Shown: positions 22,872 through 34,660, counted from the stretch's first letter. The stretch: DNA of 64,000 nucleotides from Adenophora triphylla var. japonica (GCA_022495995.1 JAFEMH010000984.1:62001-126000), one strand, 5' to 3'. Notes: generated by a model not told the origin, from the letters alone. Made by a program: numbers and translations.

Positions 22872-25363
22872 TATATGCTAAGATGCTGTGAGAAAAAATT
22901 GCATCCCTGAAATGATATTTACCACAGAAAATGCTGACTAAAGAAAAATCTTAAGCATGTCTCAACCAGCCACATATACAAAGCAGTGCATATATGCAGC
23001 AAAGCAATCCTTTGGGGTTGAAAATAACCTCAATCTTCTCAACCAAAGCAGATATAGTGTGCAAGTATCGTGGGCCCAAAATTAGCTAACTAACAAACAG
23101 TACATAAAAGAGAAATATGCATATTTCAAGTGCATATGATTTGCCTTGTTTGATTTCAGCTGAATTTCTACTTTATGGTTTATGGGTGATATGAAATGGT
23201 CATGTTTAATTTGTGTCTATCAGAAGTGTTTATGATGGGTAATAAAGAAGGGTATCATGGGAATTATGGAAGTTCCATTAAAAAAAAATCATCCTTGTCT
23301 GGGTATTAAAGAAGGGTATAATGGATGTTATGAACGTTCATTAAAAAACACGATCCATCCTTGTTTTTAATAGAACCAATAACCACCAACGCAAGTGTTT
23401 ATGGTTTTATTCAAGCATTGTATGTCTTGTATATATAAGTGAGTTATGGTCCAAAACTAAATCAAACACATACTTTTTAGATAAGTGCATCTGAGTTAGA
23501 GCAGCAAAAATCAAATAACTCAACTTGCACAAGCTGTGAATAAATAGTAAATATGACTAGGCTTCTATGGGCTTTAAGCCATGGCAAATGACGTCAAACG
23601 AGGTGATTCAATGGTGTAGGAACAAGCCCCACATAAACAGGCTCAACTTTTAAGACCGACTTATTTCAATTATGTTCTTAAATTAAAGACAATATTGATC
23701 TCACTGTCACGAGAGGATAATATGTCTGTTGATTAGTGAATAAATCGCCAAGAGAATGCAAGTACCATTTTGAACGCCAATCATGAACAGTTGTTCAACA
23801 TTTACCTGCAGATTCTAGCCTTCCAGGTAAAGCAACAATATAGTTATACCTAATCCGCACATATATGAAAGGTTGTTGTCCACACACACACACCAGCAAC
23901 AATCCCGTTTTAACCACCCATTAAGGTCTTATATCGATTTGTCAAACCAACAACCCCCAAACTATTCTAATCAGTACGTTGATGTGCAACTTCAATCACA
24001 CGACTTCAACAAAAGCAAATGAAAATCATGAAAGAAAGAACGAAAAAGAATTTAATGAAGCTAAAAGAATGCCACCATGGAAGGATATTCAGTTCCTCTA
24101 GAGCCTAAGAAAAAACAATGTGCAAAAACTAGATAATAGTAAAACAAAAATGGATGCTATCAGATGCAGAAGCCTAGGTACTCACGGCAGTCCTGAAGAA
24201 TTTCATACATCCCATAAGCTAGGTCCAAGCATGTCCATAACCTGAAAAATAGCACTTGGATGAATGTTATACAATATACAGTTATTACTATCTAAAAGAG
24301 AAACTTCAGAGGAAATATTGAAAAAACATATTGATAATTAGTAATAGCAAAAATATAAGCTAGCCAACTTAACCATACCATTACATAGTAGTCTCCTTGC
24401 TTTCTACTTGTAATGTACTTTAGGTACCCCATGACTACCACCTAAAGTACTGTGCCAAAAAAAAAGGAGGAACCAATCAATTCAGTCTCCATAGAAAACT
24501 GTGATAACATGAACACATATTGAATCCCAGAATAACTAGCACACATACTTGTAAACCTGCCACTCATATGGAGGACCATAGTTGCAGCCTTTACTGTTTC
24601 TGTGCTCAAATTTTAAAGCAACCTGTAATATAAAAGACAAACCAGAGAAACCATGTAAAATATTTAGTCAGAAAAAAAAAAAAAAAACAAAGTGGCATAA
24701 AAATTGTAAATTCCTCTTAAAAGGCCCTCACCTCGGCTGCAGAACTGGTTGCCCGTTCATTTCCACCAGTAATTCGTCGACCAACAAATACCTGACCAAA
24801 CCCACCTTTGCCCAACTTTCTCTCAACCTTATACTGTGGCGACCCTCCTACTTGAACCTGATAACCAGCCACATCAAGATAATAGAAGCCAATGAGCCCC
24901 ACATTTTGCATTATAAATTTTGTACCAAGAAGTTCTAAAATCATGCACCACAACTACATGGTATTGGATGACGAACCAAACATCCTATAGGAGCCTCATC
25001 TGCACATAGCATATAGGAGCCTACATAGCGTACACTACGCCTTCAAGTACATTGTGAGACACTTAGAAGTACCAAACAAACTACAGATTATATTCTTGAA
25101 TCAAATGTACACCGAGATATACTAAGATGTCATATTTACAGCTCCTTGTTCATTCGTACCACTTCATGTTATGATTGAACAACTATCAACGTACTTTCTT
25201 TTTTTTTACATAGAAGCATGATACTTAAAGCAGGAGTTTGCTTTTGTTACTTTATCAGTCATCTTGTTTTAAAGCAGTAATCAAGACCCCAAAGAAAACT
25301 AAGTCAAAAGCACGGGGCAGGCCACAAAGAACTGTCATGGACTCTTTCCTCAAAGAGTCTTAC

Positions 25364-26937
25364 CTGCACGTGACCAGTATCTGCCCAAGATGCACATACG
25401 TGGGGACTTTGTGTCATAGCTCGAATCCTATTCACACAACCTTCATGAGATACTTTACGAATCTGCAACCGCAAGTTTCAAAATTAAAATTTGTAAGAAG
25501 AGGTACAGGATTTTATGAGATTAATACAAAAAAGATAGCACATCAGTTTTACCACATAACATGTGTAGACAAGAAACAAAAATTTACCTGGAAAACTAGT
25601 GCACCAGATCCACCATTCTCTGGATCATCATCTTCATCACTCTCGCTATCCATATCCGTATCATCAGCAGCTCTTTTGGATGGTACTAGCTCACGTCTTT
25701 TCCGGAGATGTTAGAAATTTTAAATATTCCAATAGAGTTCCAGGAAGCTTTTTCTGCCTTTTGAAACAAGGACAGATAACCATATTATAGAAAGTATACC
25801 TAGAAAAATATTATAAACTAACAATGTCCAACTATACATTTTCAATTCAAATCCACAGTGTTCAAGTAGGTATCAACAGGGATGCAGAAAGGTACCAATT
25901 ACACGTGGTCACACAACAAAAAGAGTACATAGTTAATGGATAGTAGAGAAAACATTGAGAACAGTAGGTTAAGCTTTTTATACTTTCGGCATCAATTTTC
26001 GGGAGAAGGTGATGACATTTTGTTGCATAATCTTTATTTATTTTATTTTAGATAGAAACAAAGTACTCATTCTTGGTTACGTTTAAGCTGTTTTAAGTAG
26101 CCCTCAGATTCTCTCTCTCTTTCTCACACTAATTTTCCCTGATAAGTATTTTAGCAAATCTGAGTAAACAAAACAAGGAAATAAAGACACAAGAGGGTGT
26201 AGAATCTGGAAAAACTTCAGGGGGGAATACTACACAATTGAAATTAAAAAAAAAAAAACACAAAAAGGAATATTCAAATATTTCTTCATCAAAAATTTAT
26301 GTAACCAAATACTTGAGTTGAGCTACAGAAATATAAGAGTACAGAAATCATAAACTAGAAACAACATTCATAGAATTATACATTATGGGTAATCACTGAT
26401 ATTGGTATAAATTACCCACGGAAACATATAACACCAATAAACAAGGGAATTAAGCTCACCTGTGAGGGAATTCAGTCAGAACCAACCCCAGAGAATCACG
26501 CACCACATCAAAGCTATAAAACAAAATTCATTCACAAAATCAAAATATACTGAAACTGATACAGAAAAATCAAAACTTTCTTCATACCCAACAGAGACAC
26601 CACAATTAAAGGCAAGATTAAAAGGTAACCTTAAACAAGGCCAGCCAATGTGGAAGGCGTGGAGAGAATTATAAGCAGAAGGGTCACACTGGAGCTCTTC
26701 ACCTTCTTCCAATTTGTCAACACCTGGTTGCCATACCTTTGCTGGAATTTCAGGCGCCGAATTCGATGAAGACGACCCTTCTCCTTTCTTTGATCCTTCC
26801 TGTTTGCATTGCAAAACGGTAATCAACAAAACCCTAATTAACAAATTGACATTCAATTTGAAACTGAGTTAGGAGGAGAAAGTTGAGACCTTGTTCTATC
26901 GATTGAGCTTCTTTGCGCTTTTGATGTTCCGAACCAT
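25364..26937 (-). pseudogene. 5' half of a GRWD1-type WD40 protein gene, broken
   Basis: Five exons match the N-terminal part of plant glutamate-rich WD-repeat protein 1, linked to ribosome biogenesis and histone binding. Exon 1 (26937-26890) starts MVRNIKSAKKLNR and then has TAG in frame. Exon 2 (26799-26630) has EIPAKVWQPGVDKLEEGEEL and SAYNSLHAFHIGWPCL. Exon 3 (26513-26460) reads SFDVVRDSLGLV. Exon 4 (25799-25588) starts VYF, then a stop in an altered stretch, then ASWNSIGIFKIS; it loses one base after ISGK and continues with the acidic SDEDDDPENGG in another frame. Exon 5 (25462-25364) reads RKVSHEGCVNRIRAM and SWADTGHVQ. Exon phases and GT/AG sites join correctly. The WD40 propeller exons are absent: after a 500 bp gap the kinase exons begin in the same orientation. 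Retained introns mean a DNA-level copy. Confidence 0.87.
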
Positions 26938-26989
26938 TGCTCAATATCGGGAGAAAAGGGAAAAGAGGGGTTTAGGAAAGGCTAGGGTT

Positions 26990-27790
26990 TTATGCAGAGA
27001 TTTTTGTTCCTCTGTTCCTTGGCGAAATATGGCCTTGTTTGGATCAACAGCTGAGGATTGCTATTCACACCCCAAAATTCTAAGCACACACCTTCTTTAT
27101 TTTCTAAATGTTGTACTTTTTCCAAATTAGATTTTCAAAAAAAATATTTTTTTGTTTGTCATTTTTTTTTTAATTTCAAAAAATAAAATGACAATTTAGA
27201 ATCCAAAGTTAACACGTTGGTTCATCTAATTCTCTTGTCACTCAAAATAGAGTGTGGATCTTCAATATCCACACTCATTTGAAGTGATTGGGTAGATCTC
27301 TGTTAACCATGTGCTTAATTTTGTAAGGCTTCTGCATATGGTAACTTGTGTCACGCGACACAACCTGCAAAGCAGATCCTGTGTCACGCGACACCAATTG
27401 CCATTCTGCAGAAGTCATTTTCCAATTGTAACATGTTCTCCTTCTTGTAAGTGGGATGTGGCCTCCCATGGTAAATGGTTCACAAGTTGTAATTTCCCTT
27501 GTTGAGCAATAAAACGAAGCGTTAATGTGCATTTCATTACATATTTTGTCACACACAATTTGCACACACTTATTGAATGAATTGAATGTTGAACATAGAA
27601 AGACTCGTTTGCGGACGAGGCGTGTTGGGTGAACTCTCGGTTCTTCCCAACACGTAACCTGACCCCCGAACCCTTTTCTCTCCATTTCAAAGGTTTTTCA
27701 AAGTGTACCTTAAAACATGGCGTGGCGACTCCTAAAAAACGAATTTTCTCAAAAGGAAATTTCGGCGAGCGTTCATTCAGGGTCCGATGA
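26990..27790. other. Unassigned region with paired inverted-repeat motifs
   Basis: It starts in what would be the 5' flank of the GRWD1 copy. At 27348-27361 and 27381-27394 the 14-mer GTGTCACGCGACAC (inverted halves GTGTC/GACAC) occurs twice, 33 bp apart. TGGCGACTCCTAAAAA near 27722 resembles the junction text of plant gypsy elements, so 27.6-27.8 kb may be part of the adjoining element. The open stretches on the minus strand (27275-27690) show no known domain. Confidence 0.4.
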
Positions 27791-27800
27791 TGTCGATCTC

Positions 27801-28720
27801 CTACATATCAAATGGCCACGTAGGTATTACAAGTGTTTGCTCAACTGCCGGTAGTCTAGGAATGTCGGAGAATCTCTGGCACTTATCACATTTTCTAACA
27901 CAGGCGTGCGCGTCCTCCCTCAGGTTTGGCCAATAATAACCTAGCGAGAGGATCTTGTCAGCTAAGGTTCTGGCCCCCGGGTGTCCGCTGCAAACGCCTT
28001 CATGTACTTCAGCTAAGAGGTTCTCAATTTCCTTGGGGTAGACACACCTTAGCAGGGGCTTAGTGAAAGATCTTCGGTAGAGGACTCTGTTCATCACAAC
28101 GAACCTTGGTGACCTCTTCTTGATAAGTTTGGCTTGTGCTTCATCTTCCGGGAGTTGGCTTTTTTCGATGTAGTCTATGTACTCATCGATCCAGTATCTC
28201 ACCTCTCCATCTAGGAGCATGACTTGTAGTCTTTCATATGCGGGTTCTTCAGCAAAAACTACGTATGGATTGGAGTTAGACTCATACACATCCATAGTCG
28301 CTAGTTTAGATAGAACGTCCGCGATTTGGTTATCTTCCCTGCCTATTTGATTGATTTCGAAAAATTCCATCTTATTCGTCATGTCTAGGACAATGTCTCT
28401 ATATTTGGTAAGGGTGAGATTTTGGGTGTTATACTCTCCCTTCACTTGTTTGACAACAAGTTGGGAGTCACAGAATGCCGCCACCTTTGTTGCTCCATAA
28501 TAGGAGGCCAACTCAATATCAAATATTAGAGCTTCGTATTCCGCTTGGTTGTTGGAGGCAGGGAACTTGAATCGAATAATGTCTTGCATGGTGTACTCTC
28601 CTTCCGGGCTTGCTAGTACAACTCCAGCTCCGCTTCTCTCCTTTGTAGCTGAACCATCCGTGTATAAAACCCAACAATTGGACGGGAGTTCGATGGGAGA
28701 CTCTTCTTCCTCTTACGTCA
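27801..28720 (-). pseudogene. Gypsy archaeal-type RNase H and start of integrase
   Basis: The RNase H begins with WVLYTDGSA (catalytic Asp), then NNQAEYEALI (Glu) and FCDSQLVVKQV (Asp), the order seen in the second RNase H of Tat elements. It is followed by the integrase zinc-binding segment HPGARTLADKI...CDKCQRF and by PTWPFDM at 27801. There, where TGG is expected, the codon is TAG; EIDIIGP follows, then another stop, and the sequence is unrelated beyond. A TAA separates this part from the upstream RNase H at about 28713. The catalytic core of integrase is therefore absent. Confidence 0.85.
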
Positions 28721-29057
28721 TGTTTTGCTTACGGGAAGTGGGGACATGTTCACCCATGAAGGCAGTCTCAACCATGAAATCGACCAAGGGCTGTGCCAGG
28801 AGGGTCTTCCTTGGTTGGTAAGTGATATCAAACTCGGTAAGAGCGATAGACCAATTTAGGAGACGTCCGGAGCCATCCAATTTGTGCATAATTTTCTTCA
28901 GTGGTTCATTGGTATATACAGTGATGGGATGTGCAGAAAAGTAGGCACGTAGTTTTCTTGAGGCAATAACTAGTGCGTACGCTATCTTTTCCATATTGAA
29001 ATATCTGCTCTCCACGTCTGACAATGCCTTAGAGACATAGTAGACGGGCTTTTGCAT
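28713..29057 (-). pseudogene. Gypsy RNase H domain
   Basis: The frame reads KPVYYVSKALSDVESRY, then EKIAYALVIASRKLRAYF and ITVYTNEPLKKIM, the standard RT-linked RNase H of plant Ty3/gypsy elements. It ends at a TAA before the second RNase H. Between this segment and the RT (about 29060-29130) several stops interrupt the polyprotein. Confidence 0.82.
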
Positions 29058-29126
29058 TCCTTTTTCATTTCGAACTAGAGCATTTCAAGCATGATCGATG
29101 GCAAACTAGGAATACATACAAAGATC

Positions 29127-30057
29127 TCACCAAGATGTCGGACTGCTAAGCAAGGGAGGGGAACCCAAGTACTCCTTCAACCGGAGGAATGCTTCGGAGC
29201 ATTCGGGAGTCCAGGAGAAGCTCTTGGTACCCTTCAATACCTTGAAGAATGGCAGTGACTTTTCGGCGGATTTGGCTATGAATCTTCCAAGTGCCGCTAT
29301 TCTTCCATTCAATCTTTGGACCTCCTTGATGTTGGTAGGTTCCTTCATGTCAATTAAGGCCTTGATCTTCTCGGGGTTCGCTTCTATTCCCCTTTGTGAT
29401 ACCATGAAGCCCAAGAACTTTCCAACTTTTACCCCAAATACACACTTACTTGGGTTTAGCTTCATGTTGTTAGCTCGAAGGTTATTTATTGTCTCTTCCA
29501 AGTCAGGGGTGTGACTGCCTTCCTTGGTCTTAATGACCATATCATCAATGTAGGCCTCCATGTTCCGGCCTATTTGTGCGCCAAATACCTCATTCACCAT
29601 ACGTTGGTACGTGGAACCCGCGTTTTTGAGGCCAAAGGGCATCATGACATAGGAATAATTTCCCCCAGGTGTTTGGAAGGCCGTCTTCTCGATGTCCTCT
29701 TTCGCCATTTTGATTTGATAATAGCCTGAATAGGCGTCTAGGAAACTGAGTGTTTGGTGTCCAGCAATGGAGTCAACCAACTTGTCGATTTCTGGGGAAA
29801 GGATAACTGTCTTTAGGGCAGGCCTTGTTAAGATCTGTGAAATCTATGCACATTCGCCACTTCCCATTTTGCTTTTTTACCATTACCACATTGGCCAACC
29901 AAACGGGGTACTTGACTTCACGAATAATTTCGGCGCTAAGTAATTTTTGCACCTCTTCCTTGATAGCTTCCTCCTTGTCCCTTGCAAAATTTCTCCTTGT
30001 TTGCGAGATGGTTTTTGCCAATGGATCAACTTCCAAGCTGTGGAGGGCTACTTCTTC
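29127..30057 (-). pseudogene. Gypsy reverse transcriptase
   Basis: The upstream frame (from 30057) contains SLEVDPLAKTISQTRRNF and CIDFTDLNKACPKDSYPFP. After a one-base shift near 29780 the second frame contains DAYSGYYQIKMA, MPFGLKNAGSTYQRMV and the active site YIDDMVIKT (the family YxDD box), then the thumb and connection FLGFMVSQRGIEANP. The right edge is where the Copia element inserted. RT copies element RNA into DNA in virus-like particles; this copy cannot do so because of the frameshift. Confidence 0.9.
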
Positions 30058-31813
30058 TGTTGGGTATGCATGTTTTAACCCTCCTATTTTGTATTAGATT
30101 TGATTGATACCATAACCTCCTATTTTATTTTAAGGACTTTAGGACCCTATGTAATGAAGCTTAGACTTCAATTTTTTAGCTAAGTCCATTTTATAGAATA
30201 TGTTAAATTTAGGCTTGAAGACTGGCACAAGACTCATTGGATCTGAGGATTTGAGGATCTGAGGATGCAGTTCAAAGTTTCAGACCGCCTTGACAAATCC
30301 TCCTTGCAAAACCGCTTGGAGGAATTCTTGTCCAAAACCGCTTGGGGAATTCTTGTCCAAAACCGCTTGGCGGAATTCTTGTCCAAAACCGCTTGGGGAA
30401 TTCTTGTCTAAAACCGCTTGGCGGAATTCTTGTCCAAAACCGCTTGGGGAATTCTTGTCCAAAACCGCTTGGGGAATTCTTGTCCAAAACCGCTTGGTGG
30501 AAACCTTGTCTGAAACCGCTCCTGAACTCCTAAGTGCAAATCTCATTATGAACTGCTCCATGCAAACTGCTTTGCAGTTCCATCCTTGAGACCGCACTTA
30601 TGAATCCCTCCTCTGGTGAAACCGCTTCTGTCAGAACTGCTTCTACACCAGAACCGCTTCAATGATTGAAGACTTGAAGTGAACCACATTTGACCATTGG
30701 AATCCACGTCAGCAATATCAAAAGTCAACCACCATATCTTGTCACGTGACTACTTTTCAGACAAGATCTGCAAGGATCTTGAAAAGGTGACAGATGTCCT
30801 ATCCACCTTAATTGCAGCTGAGGTCTGATCATCTTTACCTGCAACTACAGTTCCTAAGGACAAAAGTGGATATTGTGGACCAATGGGAAAGCACCAGCAC
30901 TGTCCTTGCAACAGTATTATCCAACGGCTAGTTCCTTGGTGCTTGGGTATAAATACCCCTAATCTTCACCATTTGAAGTTTGCTTGAGAATTTAAATGTG
31001 CTGTGAGTTCATACGAAGATTGAAGCTTTGCCCAGAAAATTCTTAGTCTTTTGAATCTTCATCTTCTACTTCAAGAAAAATATCCCAGCCCAGATATCAA
31101 GCCTTAACACATTCAAGAATCATTGAGCTCTCCATCTCTTAGATTCAAGGAGCCTTGATCTTGAATACACACACACACCTCACCTGTTTAATCACATAGA
31201 TTATTCATTTGAGATACACTGGTTATAGTCTTAGAATTTGTTCTTCATAGAATAGATTTTGATTTGAGTTTGAATACTTTGTATCTTGTAATCTCTCTCT
31301 CATACTCAATATAAAATCTAACTCTTAGAAAATCCAAGACTAACCATCTTGGTAGTGGACGTAGATCTTTTATAGATTGAACCACTCCAAATATTATGTT
31401 CTTACTTTCTGCATTTATTTTCTTGTGCTTACTGATTATCTATCTTTATCTCTGTTTGATCTTTATTGTAGTTATCCATTATTGTGAAATTGTGTTTGAA
31501 GTTAACATTGTCAAAACCTCAATTTTCAGTTTTATAACTACACACAAAACTGCCCCAAAACCGCTTCCCAAAAACCGCCTCCCCAAAACCACCTCCCTAA
31601 AACCGCCTCCCTAAAACCGCCTCTCCCAAAACCGCTTTATAACTTCAATATTCCGCTGTGCATTTTACAACTCTACTTGCAGTTTCTTATACACTGCAAG
31701 AGGTTTTGTAAGCAAGAGGTTTAGTTTTTAAAAGAGGGCGAAAAATTTATTACAGCTATTCACCCCCCCCTCTAGCTGTATTTTCACCCTTGTTGCCACC
31801 TTTGGGACCAACA
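30058..31813 (+). repeat. 5' LTR of the Sirevirus-type element
   Basis: Contains a tandem block of 25-26 bp units (AAAACCGCTTGG then GGAATTCTTGTCC, 30303-30500, about 8 units versus 7 in the 3' LTR), a TATA box TATAAATA at 30948-30955, and a run of ACCGCCTCCC-type repeats at 31551-31640. It ends ACCAACA, two bases before the primer site. Confidence 0.93.
30303..30500 (+). repeat. LTR minisatellite, 25-26 bp unit
   Basis: Units AAAACCGCTTGG(A/C/G/T)GGAATTC... repeat about eight times. The open stretches seen on both strands here are by-products of the repeat period, not genes. The same block is at 39313-39485 in the 3' LTR with one unit fewer. Confidence 0.92.
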
Positions 31814-31815
31814 AG

Positions 31816-31827
31816 TGGTATCAGAGC
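31816..31827 (+). promoter_or_regulatory. Primer binding site, initiator Met-tRNA type
   Basis: TGGTATCAGAGC follows the 5' LTR after AG. This is the usual Copia minus-strand primer site in plants. Confidence 0.93.
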
Positions 31828-31883
31828 GTACACTTTTTAAAACCACTGTTTTTCAAGCTTAACAGCTTGTGTGCCGATTCGTT

Positions 31884-34211
31884 ATGGCAACCTCAAAGAC
31901 AATGACAACTGTTAACTATTCACACATTCCAATTTTGGACGAAGACCACTTTGACATCTGAAAATGCAGAATGCTCATTCATTTGGAAACAATTGATGAG
32001 ATGCTGGTGGAGTGCGTAATCAATGGCCCATTTGTTCCCATGAAGGCCAACACTGATGCAACCACCAATACAGAAACTCCAGAGGTCAATTAGCCTAAAG
32101 ATGAGTGGTCAGATGAAGAGAAGAGATTAGCTGCCTTGGACAGCAAGGCAAGGTTCATCATTTCTGGAACCCTTCCCGTTTCAACTCTTCAGAAAGTAAT
32201 GTACCTCAAAACCGCAAAGCAGATGTGGGATGCCATAGAGAGCTACCTCGAAGGTGATGACGAATGCAAGGAAAGCAAATTATATGCTGTTGAAAGATCC
32301 TACAACAACTTCAACAGAAAATCCAACGAAACCTTGCGTCAAACCTACGACCGCTATGTTGAGGTAGTTAATGCTTGTAGATCTCTTGGCAAAACTTTAA
32401 CCGATAAGGAAATCAATATGACTTTCCTATCTGCTTTATGTTCTAGATGGGTTAATAAGGCTACCTCTCTAGAAGAGTCCAAAGTTTTGGGTACTTGGTC
32501 GTTAAGTAACTTGTACGCCAATCTTAGAGTCTACGAGCTTAAATTAAATCACATTGAAGAGATTGAAGGGAAAACCAAATCGCTTTCCATGTCCGTCGTG
32601 GAACATGAGGAGAAACCAACCACATCCAATCAAACCGCAGATCCTTCCATATCACCCTCAACACTCATCGAGATGGATGATGATGATTTTGCCAAGTTTG
32701 TGAAAAGATTTCAAAAATTTAGAAAATCCTCAAAACCTTTCACAAAATCATTTTCAAAAGGCAAACCTCCTGCAACATTTTCTAAGGCTGGAGATACAAA
32801 GAAAAAGGGTGATCTAGTTTGCTACAACTGTAGAAAACCTGGTCACTTTGCATCTGAGTGTCCATAAAATTTCAAATACGAATATATGAAAAGAAAACCT
32901 CCTGCGAAATTTTCTCGTCGCAAGGGAATGGTTGCTGAGGAGGAAGAGAATTCCAAGGAATTGGCAACTTGGATTGAAACGGATTCTGATGATGGAAGTG
33001 ATGATGAAACCGAAGAGGTTAATCTCTGCTTAATTGCAGATGCTTCCGATGATTCAGATTCTGAGTCAAACGAGTTGCAAGTTATGGAAGAAGAAGAGGT
33101 TTCTGCAAAACTTCCAAATTTTAAGTTGGATGATAATGTCAAACTTACTCCTAGCATTAAGATAGGAAATTGTTCGTATTCACGTCCCATTTTTCCTCCT
33201 ACAAATGCTCCACCTTCAAAAACAATTCCAAAGAAGAAAATTTTGAAAAAGGTGGTGGAAGAGGTTTCTCCTATGGAACGTGAAAGGATGTTCAAGGAAG
33301 CTGAAATGGTGATCCATCAATTCTCAAATCTTAAGAAAGCCTTAAGCTTAGCTCATGATGAACTTAATCTGTACAAGACGGAGAAAACTGTGATGAGGTC
33401 TGAAATTTCAAATCTTAAGGACCAAATCAGAAGTATGACTCCTCTTGCTGATCAAAACCGCACCCTTGAAACTAAGGTTGCTGCACTTCAACTCCGGAAT
33501 GATGACTTGGTAACCCAAATCAACGATCTCCAAAAGATTATTGATTCGTGGCTCAAGTCTCAATCCACCAAGGATCAAATCATGGACTCCCAAGTTCCCC
33601 CTGGAATTAAGGAGGGTCTAGGTTTTGGATCTGAGGAAGAGGAGAAGTGTGCATCCTCTAGTGAAAAGGATGAGGAGATTTTAAAACTAACTAAAGAAAT
33701 TCCTAAGGGGAAGCATGCAAAAGGAAAGGGTAAAGGACCTCAAATTAATTTTGTCTACCCAAAAGGGAAGCAATATGGGAAGAATTCTGTGTTGAAACCA
33801 AAGAATTCTGAGGAAGTAGCTGAAGAGGAAATGGCTTATGGAATTGGCCGTATCCCTGCTCCAACCTCTTCAGGTGGAAAAGGTGGTACTGGCAACTCCA
33901 AGGCTGACCGCGCATCTTCTTCGACCGCTCCTCCTGCCTTCAAAAGCAGGAATAGCGTTCCTAGAAAATACGTGGTCAAACCAAAGCCAGTTCCCTTTGT
34001 TTCAGCTGCAACCGCCCATCCCAAACCGCATGCAACTCCTAAGAAGAGTAATGAGTTAGTAAAACCTCATGATGCTTGTAGCTTTTATAAATGTTCTGTG
34101 TGTGATGGTTTAGGTCACAAGGCTGCAGAATGCCTTTTGCGGTTCACATCCAATGCCAGGAAGAGCAAACCTCCTTCTGTCAAACAGATGTGGGTCGTAA
34201 AGGGTTGCTAA
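31884..34211 (+). pseudogene. Sirevirus-type gag with three in-frame stops
   Basis: One frame runs from ATG 31884 to 34211 but has TGA at 31959 (Trp expected in a D-x-W context), TAG at 32091 and TAA at 32865. The N-terminal part has the UBN2-type Copia gag domain (KQMWDAIESYLEGDDE, SNETLRQTYDRYVEVVNAC). A zinc knuckle CYNCRKPGHFASEC lies just before the third stop. The long C-terminal half is acidic and lysine-rich with coiled-coil character (33270-33560) and ends with a second Cys-His motif CSVCDGLGHKAAEC. The great length (about 775 codons) and second knuckle-like motif fit Sirevirus gag. Gag forms the particle that packages element RNA; this copy would give only fragments. Confidence 0.85.
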
Positions 34212-34249
34212 CTTCAGGACCCAAGGAATAAAGGGGGACCTCGTTCTTA

Positions 34250-34660
34250 ATGTTTACATTTCAGGTCCTCTGCTTAATGGCTGGTCACTCCAAGGAAAAT
34301 GAATGGTATCTTGACAGTGGCTGCTCAAGACATATGACTGGAGATAGATCATTACTAGAAGATGTCATTGAAGCAAGTGGTCCGTCTGTAACCTTTGGTG
34401 ACAACAACAAAGGAAGACCATTGGATATGGTGTTATAAGGAGAGGAAACCTAACCATTGAGAAGGTTTCTCTTGTTGAAGGACTCAAGCACAACCTCCTT
34501 TCAATTTCTCAATTTTGCGACAAAGGAATGCTTTGCAACTTCACGTCATGAAACTGCTTTATCAAAGATAGCATTTCTGGCGTCACCCTACTCACAGGGA
34601 TTCGTAAGAGTAATATTTACATTATTGATCTTAATTCTGCATGTAGTATTACTAATCTCT
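34250..34660 (+). pseudogene. Copia protease region
   Basis: WYLDSGCSRHMTGD carries the aspartic protease active site DSG in its usual Copia context, followed by VTFGDNNKG. A one-base change near 34415-34435 shifts the frame (stop TAA at 34436), and the continuation GVIRRGNLTIEKV then NLLSISQFCDKGM lies in another frame with a further stop near 34548. Confidence 0.82.

Larger units (their letters stand above)
20520..24857 (-). pseudogene. MUT9-like kinase (casein kinase I family, MLK/PPK) pseudogene
   Basis: Exon by exon on the minus strand: 24857-24732, [15 protein letters not shown] (glycine loop); 24622-24549, [13 protein letters not shown] (ATP-site Lys) and GPPYEWQVY; 24450-24379, VPKVHYK then a stop and a one-base shift; 24241-24186, VMDMLGPSLWDV then TGA where the family has Trp; 22534-22463, VACIAVESLSILEKMHSKG; 22308-22215, [12 protein letters not shown] (catalytic loop) and a one-base loss at the DLG motif; 22136-22070, QHVEYDQRPD with a stop before it; about 21993-21896, FPFKWINKKWREGF; 20807-20616, VVELDFLNPSEGIHRRW to FPSTHVK; about 20566, KWAKNLYLACVCY. 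In plants these nuclear kinases phosphorylate histone H3 and light/clock proteins. Some 270 residues (rest of the C-lobe and middle) are missing between 22070 and 21993, and the N-terminal exon is absent. It cannot encode an active kinase. Confidence 0.88.

Noticed and set aside
20520..24857. A functional kinase gene
   Set aside because: Stops at 24203 and in the 24450-24379 and 22136-22070 exons, a frameshift at the DLG motif and loss of about 270 residues rule it out.
20200..27400. Helitron boundaries around the GRWD1-kinase chimera
   Set aside because: I looked for a 5' TC start and a 3' hairpin followed by CTRR on the minus strand and could not identify a convincing pair, so capture remains only a hypothesis.
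27275..27690. 136-codon minus-strand open frame
   Set aside because: No domain, overlapping alternatives in other frames, and probable repeat context.
30303..30500. Regular repeats reminiscent of a CRISPR array
   Set aside because: The units are directly adjacent without unique spacers and lie in a plant retrotransposon LTR.
30272..30597. Overlapping open stretches on both strands in the 5' LTR (and 39210-39573 in the 3' LTR)
   Set aside because: They arise from the 25-26 bp tandem unit, lack any domain and occur identically in both LTRs. Not genes.
31816..31827. A tRNA gene suggested by Met-tRNA complementarity (also at 42999, 48455, 58909)
   Set aside because: Only the 12 bp primer-site complement is present next to LTR ends; no cloverleaf. 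I saw no tRNA or rRNA gene in the window.
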